Shown here: positions 1-6,899 of the stretch, piece by piece | Numbering within the stretch: the first letter of the stretch is position 1 | Layout of the letters: each line of letters starts with the position of its first letter | From: Actinomycetes bacterium | GTDB lineage: Bacteria; Actinomycetota; Thermoleophilia; BMS3ABIN01 | Direction: 5' to 3' | Assembly (NCBI GenBank): GCA_021790075.1 | Contig: JAJYIN010000001.1 | Location: 11,172 to 43,619, forward strand | Length of the DNA: 32,448 nucleotides | Notes under the pieces: model-generated | Told to the model about the DNA's origin: nothing | The model's database searches: none | The model's input: only the letters and a program-made list of their open reading frames with translations | Program-made: the position numbers and the translations under genes

Positions 1-342
1 CGCTCTGAATATGCTGTGACGGAAAGCATCCTGGAGATCATCCAGGCCGAGGCGGCCAAGGCCGGCGCCGGCACGGTCGGTGAGGTCACGGTGGTGATCG
101 GCGAGCTGTCCAGTTTTGTTGACCGTTCCATCGAATTTTATTTTGAGGAACTCTCCAAAGGGACCGTCGCCGAAGGAGCGCGGCTCAACTTCCAGAAAGT
201 CGAAGCGCGGGCGGCCTGCCTTGATTGCGGCACCGAGTTCAGGCCCCGGCACGCCTTCTTTTCCTGCCCGCAGTGCAGCTCGCCGCTGTTCAACGTCCTG
301 CGGGGGCACGAGTTTTACGTGGAGAGCATCGATGTCGACTGA
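1..342 (+). CDS. hypA: HypA, hydrogenase nickel/zinc maturation protein (5' partial)
   Basis: HypA is a zinc protein that works with HypB to deliver nickel to the large subunit of NiFe-hydrogenases in the cytoplasm. The reading frame is open to the left edge and begins RSEYAVTESILEI, which matches the usual HypA N-terminus (MHEYAVTES...), so the true start is just outside the window. The internal GTG at 16 would remove conserved residues. The zinc site is complete: CLDC then CPQC in the second half. In the visible part a Ser sits where the nickel-binding His2 normally lies, but this is uncertain because the start codon is not seen. The stop is 25 bp before hypB, so the two are very probably co-transcribed. 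Confidence 0.93.
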   Translation, partial: RSEYAVTESILEIIQAEAAKAGAGTVGEVTVVIGELSSFVDRSIEFYFEELSKGTVAEGARLNFQKVEARAACLDCGTEFRPRHAFFSCPQCSSPLFNVLRGHEFYVESIDVD

Positions 343-367
343 GGCTTTATAAAGGGTTTGAACTGAA

Positions 368-1030
368 GTGAAAATCGAGGTTAAAAAGAACATCCTCGCC
401 AGTAACGCCGTGGTCGCTGCCGGCAACCGGGAACGGCTGGAGCGGCACGGCGTGTCGATGATAAACCTGATGGCGTCTCCCGGCGCCGGCAAGACCAGCG
501 TTATCACCAGGGCCATCGAGGGCGTTCGCGGCGAGCTGTCGCTGGGGGTGATCGAGGGCGACATCGCTTCAGAGATCGATTCCCTGGCCATCGAGGCTAT
601 GGACGTGCCCGCCATCCAGATCAACACCGGCGGCTCCTGCCACCTGACGGCGGCCATGGTCGGCTCGGCCCTGGATCACCTGGACCTGGGAGCGCTGGAT
701 ATGATCATCATCGAGAACGTCGGCAACCTGGTCTGCCCGGCCGAGTTCGATCTCGGAGAGACTGCCCGTGTGATGATCGCCAGTGTCGCCGAAGGCCACG
801 ACAAACCACACAAGTACCCGCTCATGTTCCGCGAAGTGGACGCGATCATCATCAACAAGATCGATTTGCTGCCGTACTGCGATTTTGACCTGCCCCAGTT
901 CCGCCAGATCGTCGCAGGACTCAACCCGGGTGCCCGTCTCCTCGAGCTGTCCTGCAAGGATGGGTTTGGCGCCGGCGACTGGTGCGACTGGCTGCTGGGC
1001 GCAGCCGCCCGGGTCAGCGGCGGCGCCTGA
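368..1030 (+). CDS. hypB: HypB, GTPase for nickel insertion into hydrogenase
   Basis: HypB is a SIMIBI-class GTPase that powers nickel transfer from HypA to hydrogenase. It starts with GTG. The protein is 220 aa and is almost entirely G domain: P-loop ASPGAGKTS (about residues 36-44), the metal-site motif GGSCHLTA (Cys91, His92), ENVGNLVCPAEFDLGE (Cys123) and the guanine-specificity motif NKID (163-166). It has no His-rich or CxxCGC N-terminal nickel-storage extension, so it is the minimal form. It lies between two hypA-like genes. The end of the gene overlaps the first copy of an imperfect direct repeat. Confidence 0.97.
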   Translation: MKIEVKKNILASNAVVAAGNRERLERHGVSMINLMASPGAGKTSVITRAIEGVRGELSLGVIEGDIASEIDSLAIEAMDVPAIQINTGGSCHLTAAMVGSALDHLDLGALDMIIIENVGNLVCPAEFDLGETARVMIASVAEGHDKPHKYPLMFREVDAIIINKIDLLPYCDFDLPQFRQIVAGLNPGARLLELSCKDGFGAGDWCDWLLGAAARVSGGA

Positions 1031-1107
1031 GAGGAACCGCGGGCCGATCGGAGTATAACCGCCCGGGGTGGCGGCAGCGCCGGAGAGGAACCGGAGGCTG
1101 ATCCGGC
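1024..1107 (+). repeat. Imperfect direct repeat at the hypB / second hypA junction
   Basis: Two copies of an approximately 29-30 nt sequence lie 54 bp apart. The first (about 1024-1052) runs over the hypB stop codon and the second (about 1078-1107) lies in the intergenic region. Both contain GCGCC followed one base later by GAGAGGAACCG, then a similar G-rich tail ending GATCGG or GATCCGG. The simplest reading is a local duplication of the end of hypB plus flanking DNA. No promoter or terminator is evident in this 119-bp gap. Confidence 0.6.
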
Positions 1108-1149
1108 AGGCAATCCGGATTCAACTCCGGCAGAGGACTGGTTCCGAGC

Positions 1150-1569
1150 ATGAATGAGATGGACATCAGCGAAAGGATCCTGGAGACGGCCTGCGCCGAG
1201 GCAGAGCGCACCGGCGGCCGCGTCGTTACCCTGAGCGTCTCGGTCGGGTCGCTGTCTGGCTGCCATATCCCGTCGCTAAAGACCTGGCTCGAGGAGCTTT
1301 CCCGCGGCACCGCCGCCGAGGGTTGCACCGTGGATCTCCTGGCGGCGGAGCCGCTGGCCCGCTGCCTTGGCTGCAGCCGCGTCTTCGCCCCTGAGAGAGA
1401 CCGGCCCGCCTGCAGTTGCGGCTCGACTGTTTTTTCTCTCATTTCCGGTCAGGAAGCCTGTCTGGACAGCTTCGTGCTCGAATACCCAGATGCGGATGGG
1501 CCGCCGCTTGGATTCGGGCCGGCAGACCCTGACTCCCCGGGTTACAACGTATTGCCGGCCGACGGCTAG
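1150..1569 (+). CDS. hypA: Divergent HypA-like protein (second copy)
   Basis: This is a 139-aa HypA/HybF-family protein. The N-terminus MNEMDISERILE aligns with the family start MHELSITESILE, which fixes the ATG, and it shows that the nickel-binding His2 is replaced by Asn. The zinc motif is also altered: CLGC is present, but the second pair appears as CSC (spacing CxC) instead of CxxC. About 25 residues follow the usual HypA end (rich in Pro, Gly and Asp), so the protein is longer than the typical 110-120 aa. It sits between hypB and hypF in the hyp operon. It could serve a different hydrogenase, regulate the first HypA, or be decaying; the sequence does not decide. Confidence 0.85.
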   Translation: MNEMDISERILETACAEAERTGGRVVTLSVSVGSLSGCHIPSLKTWLEELSRGTAAEGCTVDLLAAEPLARCLGCSRVFAPERDRPACSCGSTVFSLISGQEACLDSFVLEYPDADGPPLGFGPADPDSPGYNVLPADG

Positions 1570-1589
1570 CCGGCCGGGTCAGTCATCCC

Positions 1590-4010
1590 ATGAACACGCC
1601 TTCCGGGAAAGCCAGCACCGATTCGGGCGCCACCGGCGTCGTTCGCGTTCTCATCTCCATCACCGGGGTCGTGCAGGGGGTCGGTTTCCGGCCGTTCATC
1701 TACCAGAAGGCGAGTAGCCTGGGCCTGTGCGGCAGTGTCATCAATACGTCGGCCGGGGTAACCATTGACGTCGAAGGCCCGGCGGCGGCCGTCGAAACGC
1801 TGATCTCGTCGCTGCCGGCGGATGCTCCGCCGCGGGCCGTGATCGGCTCCATGGCGGTTGAAGGAGCAAAGCCGGAGGGGCGGCGCGGCTTCGAGATCGG
1901 TGCTTCGGCGCGGCTGGCCGGCCTCTCGCAGCTGGTGTGTCCCGACAGCTGCACCTGCGATGACTGCCTGGCCGAGCTGCGGGAACCGGCCGGCCGGCGT
2001 TTCCGTTATCCCTTTATCAACTGCACCAACTGCGGGCCCCGGTTTACTATCATCGAGGACCTCCCTTACGACCGGCCTTTGACCACAATGAAGAACTTCG
2101 ATATGTGTGATGATTGCCGGGCCGAATACGAAGACCCGGCCGACCGGCGTTTCCACGCCGAGCCCAACGCCTGCCCCGTTTGCGGGCCCAGCCTGTGGCT
2201 GGCCGATCACGAAGGCGTGGCCCTGCCGGTTTCCGACGCCATCGAGGCGGCGGCGGCGGCGCTCAGGGACGGCCAGATACTGGCGATCAAGAGCCTGGGC
2301 GGTTTCCAGCTGGCCTGCCTGGCTACGGATGAGGCCGTGGTGGGGCGCCTGCGGCGGCGCAAGCGCCGGCCCCACAAGCCCTTTGCCCTGATGGCCGCCT
2401 CGATCGAGGACGCCGCGATGATTTGCCATATCTCTGCCCGCGAAGGGGAGTTGCTTGCGGCCGTCGAACGGCCAATTGTTCTCCTGCGCCGTCATGCTGA
2501 TAGCGGCATTGCCGCATCGGTCGCTCCGGGGCTGGCCCATCTGGGAGTGATGCTGCCGTATACGCCGCTCCATTTCCTGCTCATGGACGCCGTGGGCACG
2601 CCCCTGGTGATGACCAGCGGCAACCTCACCGAGGAACCCATCTGCCGCACCAATGCGGAAGCCATTGAGCGCCTGGCGCCGGTGGCCGACCTGTTCCTGC
2701 TTCATAACCGGGGGATCCGTTCCACTTACGACGACAGTGTATTCATGGTGGAGCAGGACCGGCCGCTGGCGATCCGCCGGGCCCGCGGCTATGCGCCCCT
2801 GCCGGTAAGGCTGCCCCGGGACGGCCCGCCGCTTCTGGCCGGCGGCGCCGGCCTCAAGAACACTTTTTGCCTGTCGCTGGGGCGGGATGCCTTTGTCTCC
2901 CAGCACATCGGGGATCTGGAAAACGCCGAGACGCTGCTTCATTACGAGCGCACCGAGAGCCTTTACGAACGCCTGTTCTCCATCCGGCCGGAGGCATTTG
3001 CCTGCGACCGCCATCCTGATTATCTCTCCTCGATATTCATCAAGGAGCGCAACCCGGAGCCCCTGCAGTTTCAGCACCATCGCGCCCATGTGGCTGCCTG
3101 CCTGGCGGATAACGGTTTTACCGGAGCTGCGGTGGGAGTGGCCCTCGACGGCACCGGCCTGGGCGACGACGGCGCTATCTGGGGCGGCGAGTTCTTCACC
3201 GGCGGGCTGGACAGCGGGCTGGAGCGGGCGGCGCACCTGGAGTATTTCCAGCTGCTGGGCGGCGAGGCGGCTATTCACGAACCCTGGCGCACCGCTCTGG
3301 CGCTGGTATGGAAATACGCGCCCGGCGACCTGGACTTTGTGGCCAGGCTGCTGGACATTCCGGGCACCAAGCAGGAACTGCTCATGCGCCAGCTCAAGAC
3401 CGGCCTGAACTGTCCGCAGACTTCCAGCTTTGGGCGCCTGGTCGACGGAGCCGCCGCCCTGGCGCTGGGGCGCCACCAGGCCACTTACGAGGCGCAGGCG
3501 GCGGTGGAGCTGGAAGCAGCCGCCTGGCGGCGGGTGTGGAAGCTGGAGGCTGAAGGCAGGCAGCCTGGCGGCGGCCCTTCGTTTGACGAAGTGGCCACAC
3601 CCGCAATCGACGGCGCTTCCGGCGCTGATGAGCCCAGGTTATCCGACCTCGCTTACCGGTTTTCCCTTAATTTTCAGGCAACGCCATGGACTCTTTCCCC
3701 CCAGAGGTCGATCCTGCGGTTGATCGCCGACCTGAAACAGGAGGAAGATCCGGAAGTGATGGCGCTGCGCTTTCACCTGGGGCTGGCAGAGGCTATAGTA
3801 CGAACCAGCACCAAGCTGGCCGAGCACCATGGGCTCAGGACCGCGGCCCTGAGTGGGGGCGTATTTCAGAACCGGCTGCTGTCGCGGCTAGTGCGGGAAG
3901 GACTGGCCCGTGAGGGGCTGGAAGTGCTCGGCCACCAGCAGCTGCCTCCCAACGATGGCTGCATTTCCTATGGCCAGGCGGTGCTGGCCCGTTACGCTTA
4001 CAAGGAGTAA
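1590..4010 (+). CDS. hypF: HypF, carbamoyltransferase for the hydrogenase cyanide ligand
   Basis: HypF turns carbamoyl phosphate and ATP into carbamoyl-adenylate and passes the carbamoyl group to the C-terminal Cys of HypE, the first step in making the CN ligands. Domains run in the normal order: acylphosphatase (about 18-105, GVVQGVGFRPF with the catalytic Arg34), two Cys4 zinc fingers (CTCDDC/CTNC and CDDC/CPVC, about 118-200), YrdC-like adenylating domain (about 210-395) and a Kae1-like domain with HHRAH near residue 496 and LDGTGLGDDG. At 806 aa it is somewhat longer than the usual 750-770, apparently because of a linker near residues 655-685 in the C-terminal domain. It ends 2 bp before hypC. 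Confidence 0.97.
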   Translation: MNTPSGKASTDSGATGVVRVLISITGVVQGVGFRPFIYQKASSLGLCGSVINTSAGVTIDVEGPAAAVETLISSLPADAPPRAVIGSMAVEGAKPEGRRGFEIGASARLAGLSQLVCPDSCTCDDCLAELREPAGRRFRYPFINCTNCGPRFTIIEDLPYDRPLTTMKNFDMCDDCRAEYEDPADRRFHAEPNACPVCGPSLWLADHEGVALPVSDAIEAAAAALRDGQILAIKSLGGFQLACLATDEAVVGRLRRRKRRPHKPFALMAASIEDAAMICHISAREGELLAAVERPIVLLRRHADSGIAASVAPGLAHLGVMLPYTPLHFLLMDAVGTPLVMTSGNLTEEPICRTNAEAIERLAPVADLFLLHNRGIRSTYDDSVFMVEQDRPLAIRRARGYAPLPVRLPRDGPPLLAGGAGLKNTFCLSLGRDAFVSQHIGDLENAETLLHYERTESLYERLFSIRPEAFACDRHPDYLSSIFIKERNPEPLQFQHHRAHVAACLADNGFTGAAVGVALDGTGLGDDGAIWGGEFFTGGLDSGLERAAHLEYFQLLGGEAAIHEPWRTALALVWKYAPGDLDFVARLLDIPGTKQELLMRQLKTGLNCPQTSSFGRLVDGAAALALGRHQATYEAQAAVELEAAAWRRVWKLEAEGRQPGGGPSFDEVATPAIDGASGADEPRLSDLAYRFSLNFQATPWTLSPQRSILRLIADLKQEEDPEVMALRFHLGLAEAIVRTSTKLAEHHGLRTAALSGGVFQNRLLSRLVREGLAREGLEVLGHQQLPPNDGCISYGQAVLARYAYKE

Positions 4011-4012
4011 AC

Positions 4013-4282
4013 ATGTGCCTGGCAGTCCCGGCCCGGATAATCGGGCTTGAAAACCAGATGGCGACCGTCGAGCTCGGCGGCCTCACGCGGCAGGCGTCCA
4101 CGGCGCTGCTGCCGGAGGCGGCTCTGGGGGATTACGTGCTCGTCCATGCCGGCTTTGCCATCTCCCTGGTCGACGAGCAGGAAGCACTGGAGACGCTGCG
4201 CCTGTTTGAAGAGATAGCGGTGGCGGAAGCGGATGCCGAAGCCGCGGAGGCGGAAGATTGGGCCGGCCTTGACCAGGACTGA
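4013..4282 (+). CDS. hypC: HypC/HybG-family hydrogenase assembly chaperone
   Basis: HypC binds HypD and carries the Fe(CN)2CO unit to the hydrogenase large-subunit precursor. The protein is 89 aa and starts MCLAVPARI; after Met removal Cys2 is the essential iron-ligating residue. The OB-fold core is followed by a short, strongly acidic and Ala-rich tail (residues about 70-89) that is longer than in many HypCs. GGAG lies just upstream at the end of hypF, and the hypC stop is 1 bp before the hypD ATG, suggesting translational coupling through hypF-hypC-hypD. Confidence 0.97.
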   Translation: MCLAVPARIIGLENQMATVELGGLTRQASTALLPEAALGDYVLVHAGFAISLVDEQEALETLRLFEEIAVAEADAEAAEAEDWAGLDQD

Positions 4283-4283
4283 C

Positions 4284-5378
4284 ATGCGGCTTGCCTTCCT
4301 GGACGATTTCCGGAACCAGGAACACGCCGCCCGGCTGCTCGCGCAGCTCCATGAAGAGCGCCCGCCCGCCGTCCCGCTGAAGATCATGGAAGTATGCGGC
4401 ACGCACACGATGGCGATCTCGCGGCACGGCATCAGGCAGGCGATCCCGGCCTGGGTCCGCCTCATCTCCGGACCGGGCTGCCCCGTCTGCGTCACCGCCA
4501 ACTCCGACATCGACACCTTTATCGAGATGGCCCGGCAGCCGGGCGTGATCGCCGCTACCTTTGGCGACATGCTCAAGGTGCCGGGCACGCGTATGGGACT
4601 GGCCGAGGCCAGGAGCCGGGGCGCGCGCGTCCATGTCGTTTATTCCACCCTCGATGCCCTCAGGCTGGCCCGGGAGAACCAAGGCAAGCAGGTGATCTTC
4701 TTTGGGGTGGGCTTCGAGACAACGGCGCCCACCGTGGCGGCGGCGCTCCTGCAGGCCCGCGAGGAGAACCTCACTAACTTCTTTGTCCTGTCGGTCCACA
4801 AGCTGGTGCCGCCGGCCCTGGAGGCGTTGTGCGCCTCCCCGGAGCTGGCCGTGGACGCCTTCCTCTGCCCCGGTCATGTGTCGGCCATCATCGGCCCGGC
4901 CGCCTACGAGCCGGTCGCACGAGACCACAAGGTGCCTTGTGTTATCTCGGGCTTCGAGCCCGCCGATATCCTCCAGTCACTGGCGATGCTGGCGCAGCAG
5001 GTGGCGGAGGGCCGCTCAGAGGTTGAGCTACAGTATACCCGTGGTGTTCGCGCCGGCGGCAACCCCGCCGCCCGCGAGCTGATGGCGACCGTGTTCGAGC
5101 CGGCTGATGCCCGGTGGCGCGGGCTGGGAACGATACCAGGGAGTGGCCTCAGGCTGCGGCAGGAGTTCTCCGCCTTTGACGCCGCTGCCCGTTTCCCGGT
5201 CGACGCCGGCTATTCACGGGAGCCCAAGGGATGCATCTGCGGCTCCATTCTGACCGGGAAGAAGACCCCACCCGACTGCGCCCTCTTCGGCCGCGGCTGC
5301 ACGCCGGACCACCCCGTGGGACCATGCATGGTATCATCGGAAGGAACCTGCGCCGCCTATTTCCATTATGAGGTTTAG
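4284..5378 (+). CDS. hypD: HypD, Fe-S scaffold for Fe(CN)2CO assembly
   Basis: HypD is the 4Fe-4S protein on which, with HypC, the iron centre of NiFe-hydrogenase is built. The ATG at 4284 is chosen because MRLAFLDDFRN matches the family start and follows the hypC stop by one base; an in-frame start upstream would overlap hypC. The product is 364 aa. Conserved signatures are VCGTHT (Cys38), GPGCPVCV (Cys66 and Cys69) and the C-terminal Fe-S cysteine cluster in CICGSILTGKKTPPDC, GRGCTPDHPVGPC and EGTCAAYFHY. All key residues appear intact. Confidence 0.97.
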   Translation: MRLAFLDDFRNQEHAARLLAQLHEERPPAVPLKIMEVCGTHTMAISRHGIRQAIPAWVRLISGPGCPVCVTANSDIDTFIEMARQPGVIAATFGDMLKVPGTRMGLAEARSRGARVHVVYSTLDALRLARENQGKQVIFFGVGFETTAPTVAAALLQAREENLTNFFVLSVHKLVPPALEALCASPELAVDAFLCPGHVSAIIGPAAYEPVARDHKVPCVISGFEPADILQSLAMLAQQVAEGRSEVELQYTRGVRAGGNPAARELMATVFEPADARWRGLGTIPGSGLRLRQEFSAFDAAARFPVDAGYSREPKGCICGSILTGKKTPPDCALFGRGCTPDHPVGPCMVSSEGTCAAYFHYEV

Positions 5379-5511
5379 AGCCTATTTCGACAGGTATATT
5401 CTGCTGCGGTCGGCTGCAAAGCCTTTGGGCTGCGTCCTCGGAGCACAAAGTCCTGACGTACCGCAGAGGACCGGAGCGAACCGGCTGCCGGAATCGTGAG
5501 TCGCGACAAGC
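5379..5511. repeat. Structured hypD-hypE gap, possible fragment of a dispersed intergenic repeat
   Basis: This is the widest gap in the hyp operon (133 bp). It contains the paired arms CTGCGGT (5404-5410) / ACCGCAG (5460-5466), GTCCTC (5434-5439) / GAGGAC (5466-5471) and the small palindrome GTCGCGAC (5500-5507). The wording, for example GACAGGTATATTC followed by GGAGCACAAAGTCCTGACG, resembles one half of palindromic intergenic repeats (MITE-like) found in several bacterial genomes. Only one copy lies in this window, so its repeat nature is an inference. No coding sequence is visible in it. Confidence 0.35.
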
Positions 5512-6531
5512 ATGAATGATGAAGAGAAAAAGGTGATGCTGGCCCATGGCAGCGGCGGCCGCCTGACACAGGAACTGGTGCAGTCGGTATTCGCCGCCGG
5601 CTTGGGCAACCCGATCCTGGACAGGATGGAGGACGCGGCCACGCTGGAGCTGCAGGGCCGGCTGGCGTTCACTACTGACAGCCACGTGGTCTCCCCCCTC
5701 TTCTTCCCCGGCGGCGACATCGGCCGCCTCTCCCTGACCGGCACCGTCAACGACCTGGCCATGATGGGAGCCGTCCCTCTGTACGTTGCCGCCGGTTTCA
5801 TCATCGAGGAAGGGTTTCCACTGGCCGAGTTGGGACGGATCGTCACCTCGATGCGCGAAGCCTCCCGGGAAGCCGGGGTCCAGGTGGTGGCGGGCGATAC
5901 CAAGGTTGTGGAGAGAGGCGCCGCCGACGGCGTTTTCATCACCACCAGCGGCATCGGGCTCATCCCGGACGGCGTCCGCATCAGCGCCGCCGCCGCCAGC
6001 CCCGGCGATGCGGTAATCGTGAGCGGCACCATCGGCGACCATGGCGTGGCCATCCTGAGCCAGCGCCAGGGAATGGATTTTGAAGTGGAGCTACGCAGTG
6101 ATTGCGCTCCCCTGGGGGGACTGGTGCGCGGGATGCTGGAAGCTTCGCGGCGCATCCGGGTGCTGCGCGACCCTACCCGCGGCGGGCTGGCAGCGGTGCT
6201 CAACGAGATCGCTATTGCTTCGGGAGTGTCCGTCGAGATCGACGAGGAACGGATCCCCTTCCGGCCGGAAGTGCGGGCCGCATCCGAACTGCTCGGCCTG
6301 GACCCCCTGGTGATGGCCAACGAGGGCAAGCTGGTGGCCGTGGTGGCGGCGCAGGACGCCGGCAGGGTCCTGGAAGTCATGCGCAGCCACTCTCTGGGGA
6401 GCGAAGCCACCGTCATCGGCCGCGTCGAGACTGCCGCCGGAGAACGGCCGCGCGTGTTCGCCCGGACCATTCTGGGCAGCCGCCGGATCCTGTCGATGCC
6501 ATCCGGCGAGCAGTTGCCCCGCATCTGTTAG
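5512..6531 (+). CDS. hypE: HypE, thiocarbamate dehydratase of hydrogenase maturation
   Basis: HypE receives the carbamoyl group from HypF on its C-terminal cysteine and dehydrates it with ATP to a thiocyanate, the donor of the CN ligands. It is a 339-aa PurM/SelD-fold protein. The diagnostic C-terminus PRIC ends on the acceptor Cys339. The N-terminal nucleotide-binding part carries LAHGSGGRLTQELV and TTDSHVVSPLFFPGGDIG, and the central part has VAGDTKVVE and LRDPTRGGLAAVLNE. It is the last gene of the operon in this window; the Shine-Dalgarno sequence before the ATG is weak. Confidence 0.97.
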   Translation: MNDEEKKVMLAHGSGGRLTQELVQSVFAAGLGNPILDRMEDAATLELQGRLAFTTDSHVVSPLFFPGGDIGRLSLTGTVNDLAMMGAVPLYVAAGFIIEEGFPLAELGRIVTSMREASREAGVQVVAGDTKVVERGAADGVFITTSGIGLIPDGVRISAAAASPGDAVIVSGTIGDHGVAILSQRQGMDFEVELRSDCAPLGGLVRGMLEASRRIRVLRDPTRGGLAAVLNEIAIASGVSVEIDEERIPFRPEVRAASELLGLDPLVMANEGKLVAVVAAQDAGRVLEVMRSHSLGSEATVIGRVETAAGERPRVFARTILGSRRILSMPSGEQLPRIC

Positions 6532-6617
6532 GACTTGCGGGCCGGTTTCCAGCTGAAGGTCCGCGGCCAATACCCGGTGTAAGCCGGGCTGACGCCATCA
6601 GTAAAACCCTGCCGCCA

Positions 6618-6815
6618 GGTTGAAAGCCGCAATCCGCAGGACTAGAATGTGACTGCTTACATAGACTTGAGCCTAAACCCGTGATGAGCGGGTACGGAGG
6701 AACCAGGTTCCAGGGGCGAATCCGCGCGCAGGGCAGCATGGCAGCATAACATGACAGCCGTGCCGCGGCAGGGCACTTCCAAGCCCGAGCCCGTCAGCTA
6801 ACTCCGCCGGCGTTT
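6618..6815 (+). promoter_or_regulatory. c-di-AMP riboswitch (ydaO/yuaA class)
   Basis: The leader carries, in the right order, the conserved blocks of the ydaO/yuaA aptamer: GCCGCAATCC (6626-6635), GGGTACGGAGGAACC (about 6690-6704), GGGGCGAATCC (about 6713-6723), AGGGCA, and CCCGTCAGCTAACTCCGCC (about 6790-6808). The 5' GCCG and 3' CGGC can close the first helix. This class binds cyclic di-AMP and typically turns off K+ uptake, cell-wall and osmolyte genes when the signal is high. It lies directly before an intrinsic terminator and a KimA homologue, the expected arrangement. The exact 5' end is approximate. Confidence 0.92.
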
Positions 6816-6843
6816 GGAAGGCAACGAACAGAGGTCAGATGTC

Positions 6844-6868
6844 AACCGCTGCTCGCTGGCGGTTTTTT
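6844..6868 (+). terminator. Intrinsic terminator of the c-di-AMP riboswitch expression platform
   Basis: The arms AACCGC (6844-6849) and GCGGTT (6859-6864) form a short hairpin immediately followed by a T run (6863-6868), 31 bp before the kimA start codon. Its place between the aptamer and the gene indicates transcription attenuation: ligand-bound aptamer should favour termination. Confidence 0.8.
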
Positions 6869-6899
6869 AAATGCCATATTTTTCTGGTCTGAGGTTGGA

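Noticed and set aside
1566..3476. 636-codon open frame on the minus strand opposite hypF
   Set aside because: It is a shadow of GC-rich codon bias; hypF on the + strand has all domains of its family, while the antisense protein has no recognisable motif.
6573..6588. CCCGG/CCGGG hairpin after hypE as terminator
   Set aside because: Only five pairs and no T run; it lies in the riboswitch leader region and cannot be supported as a terminator.
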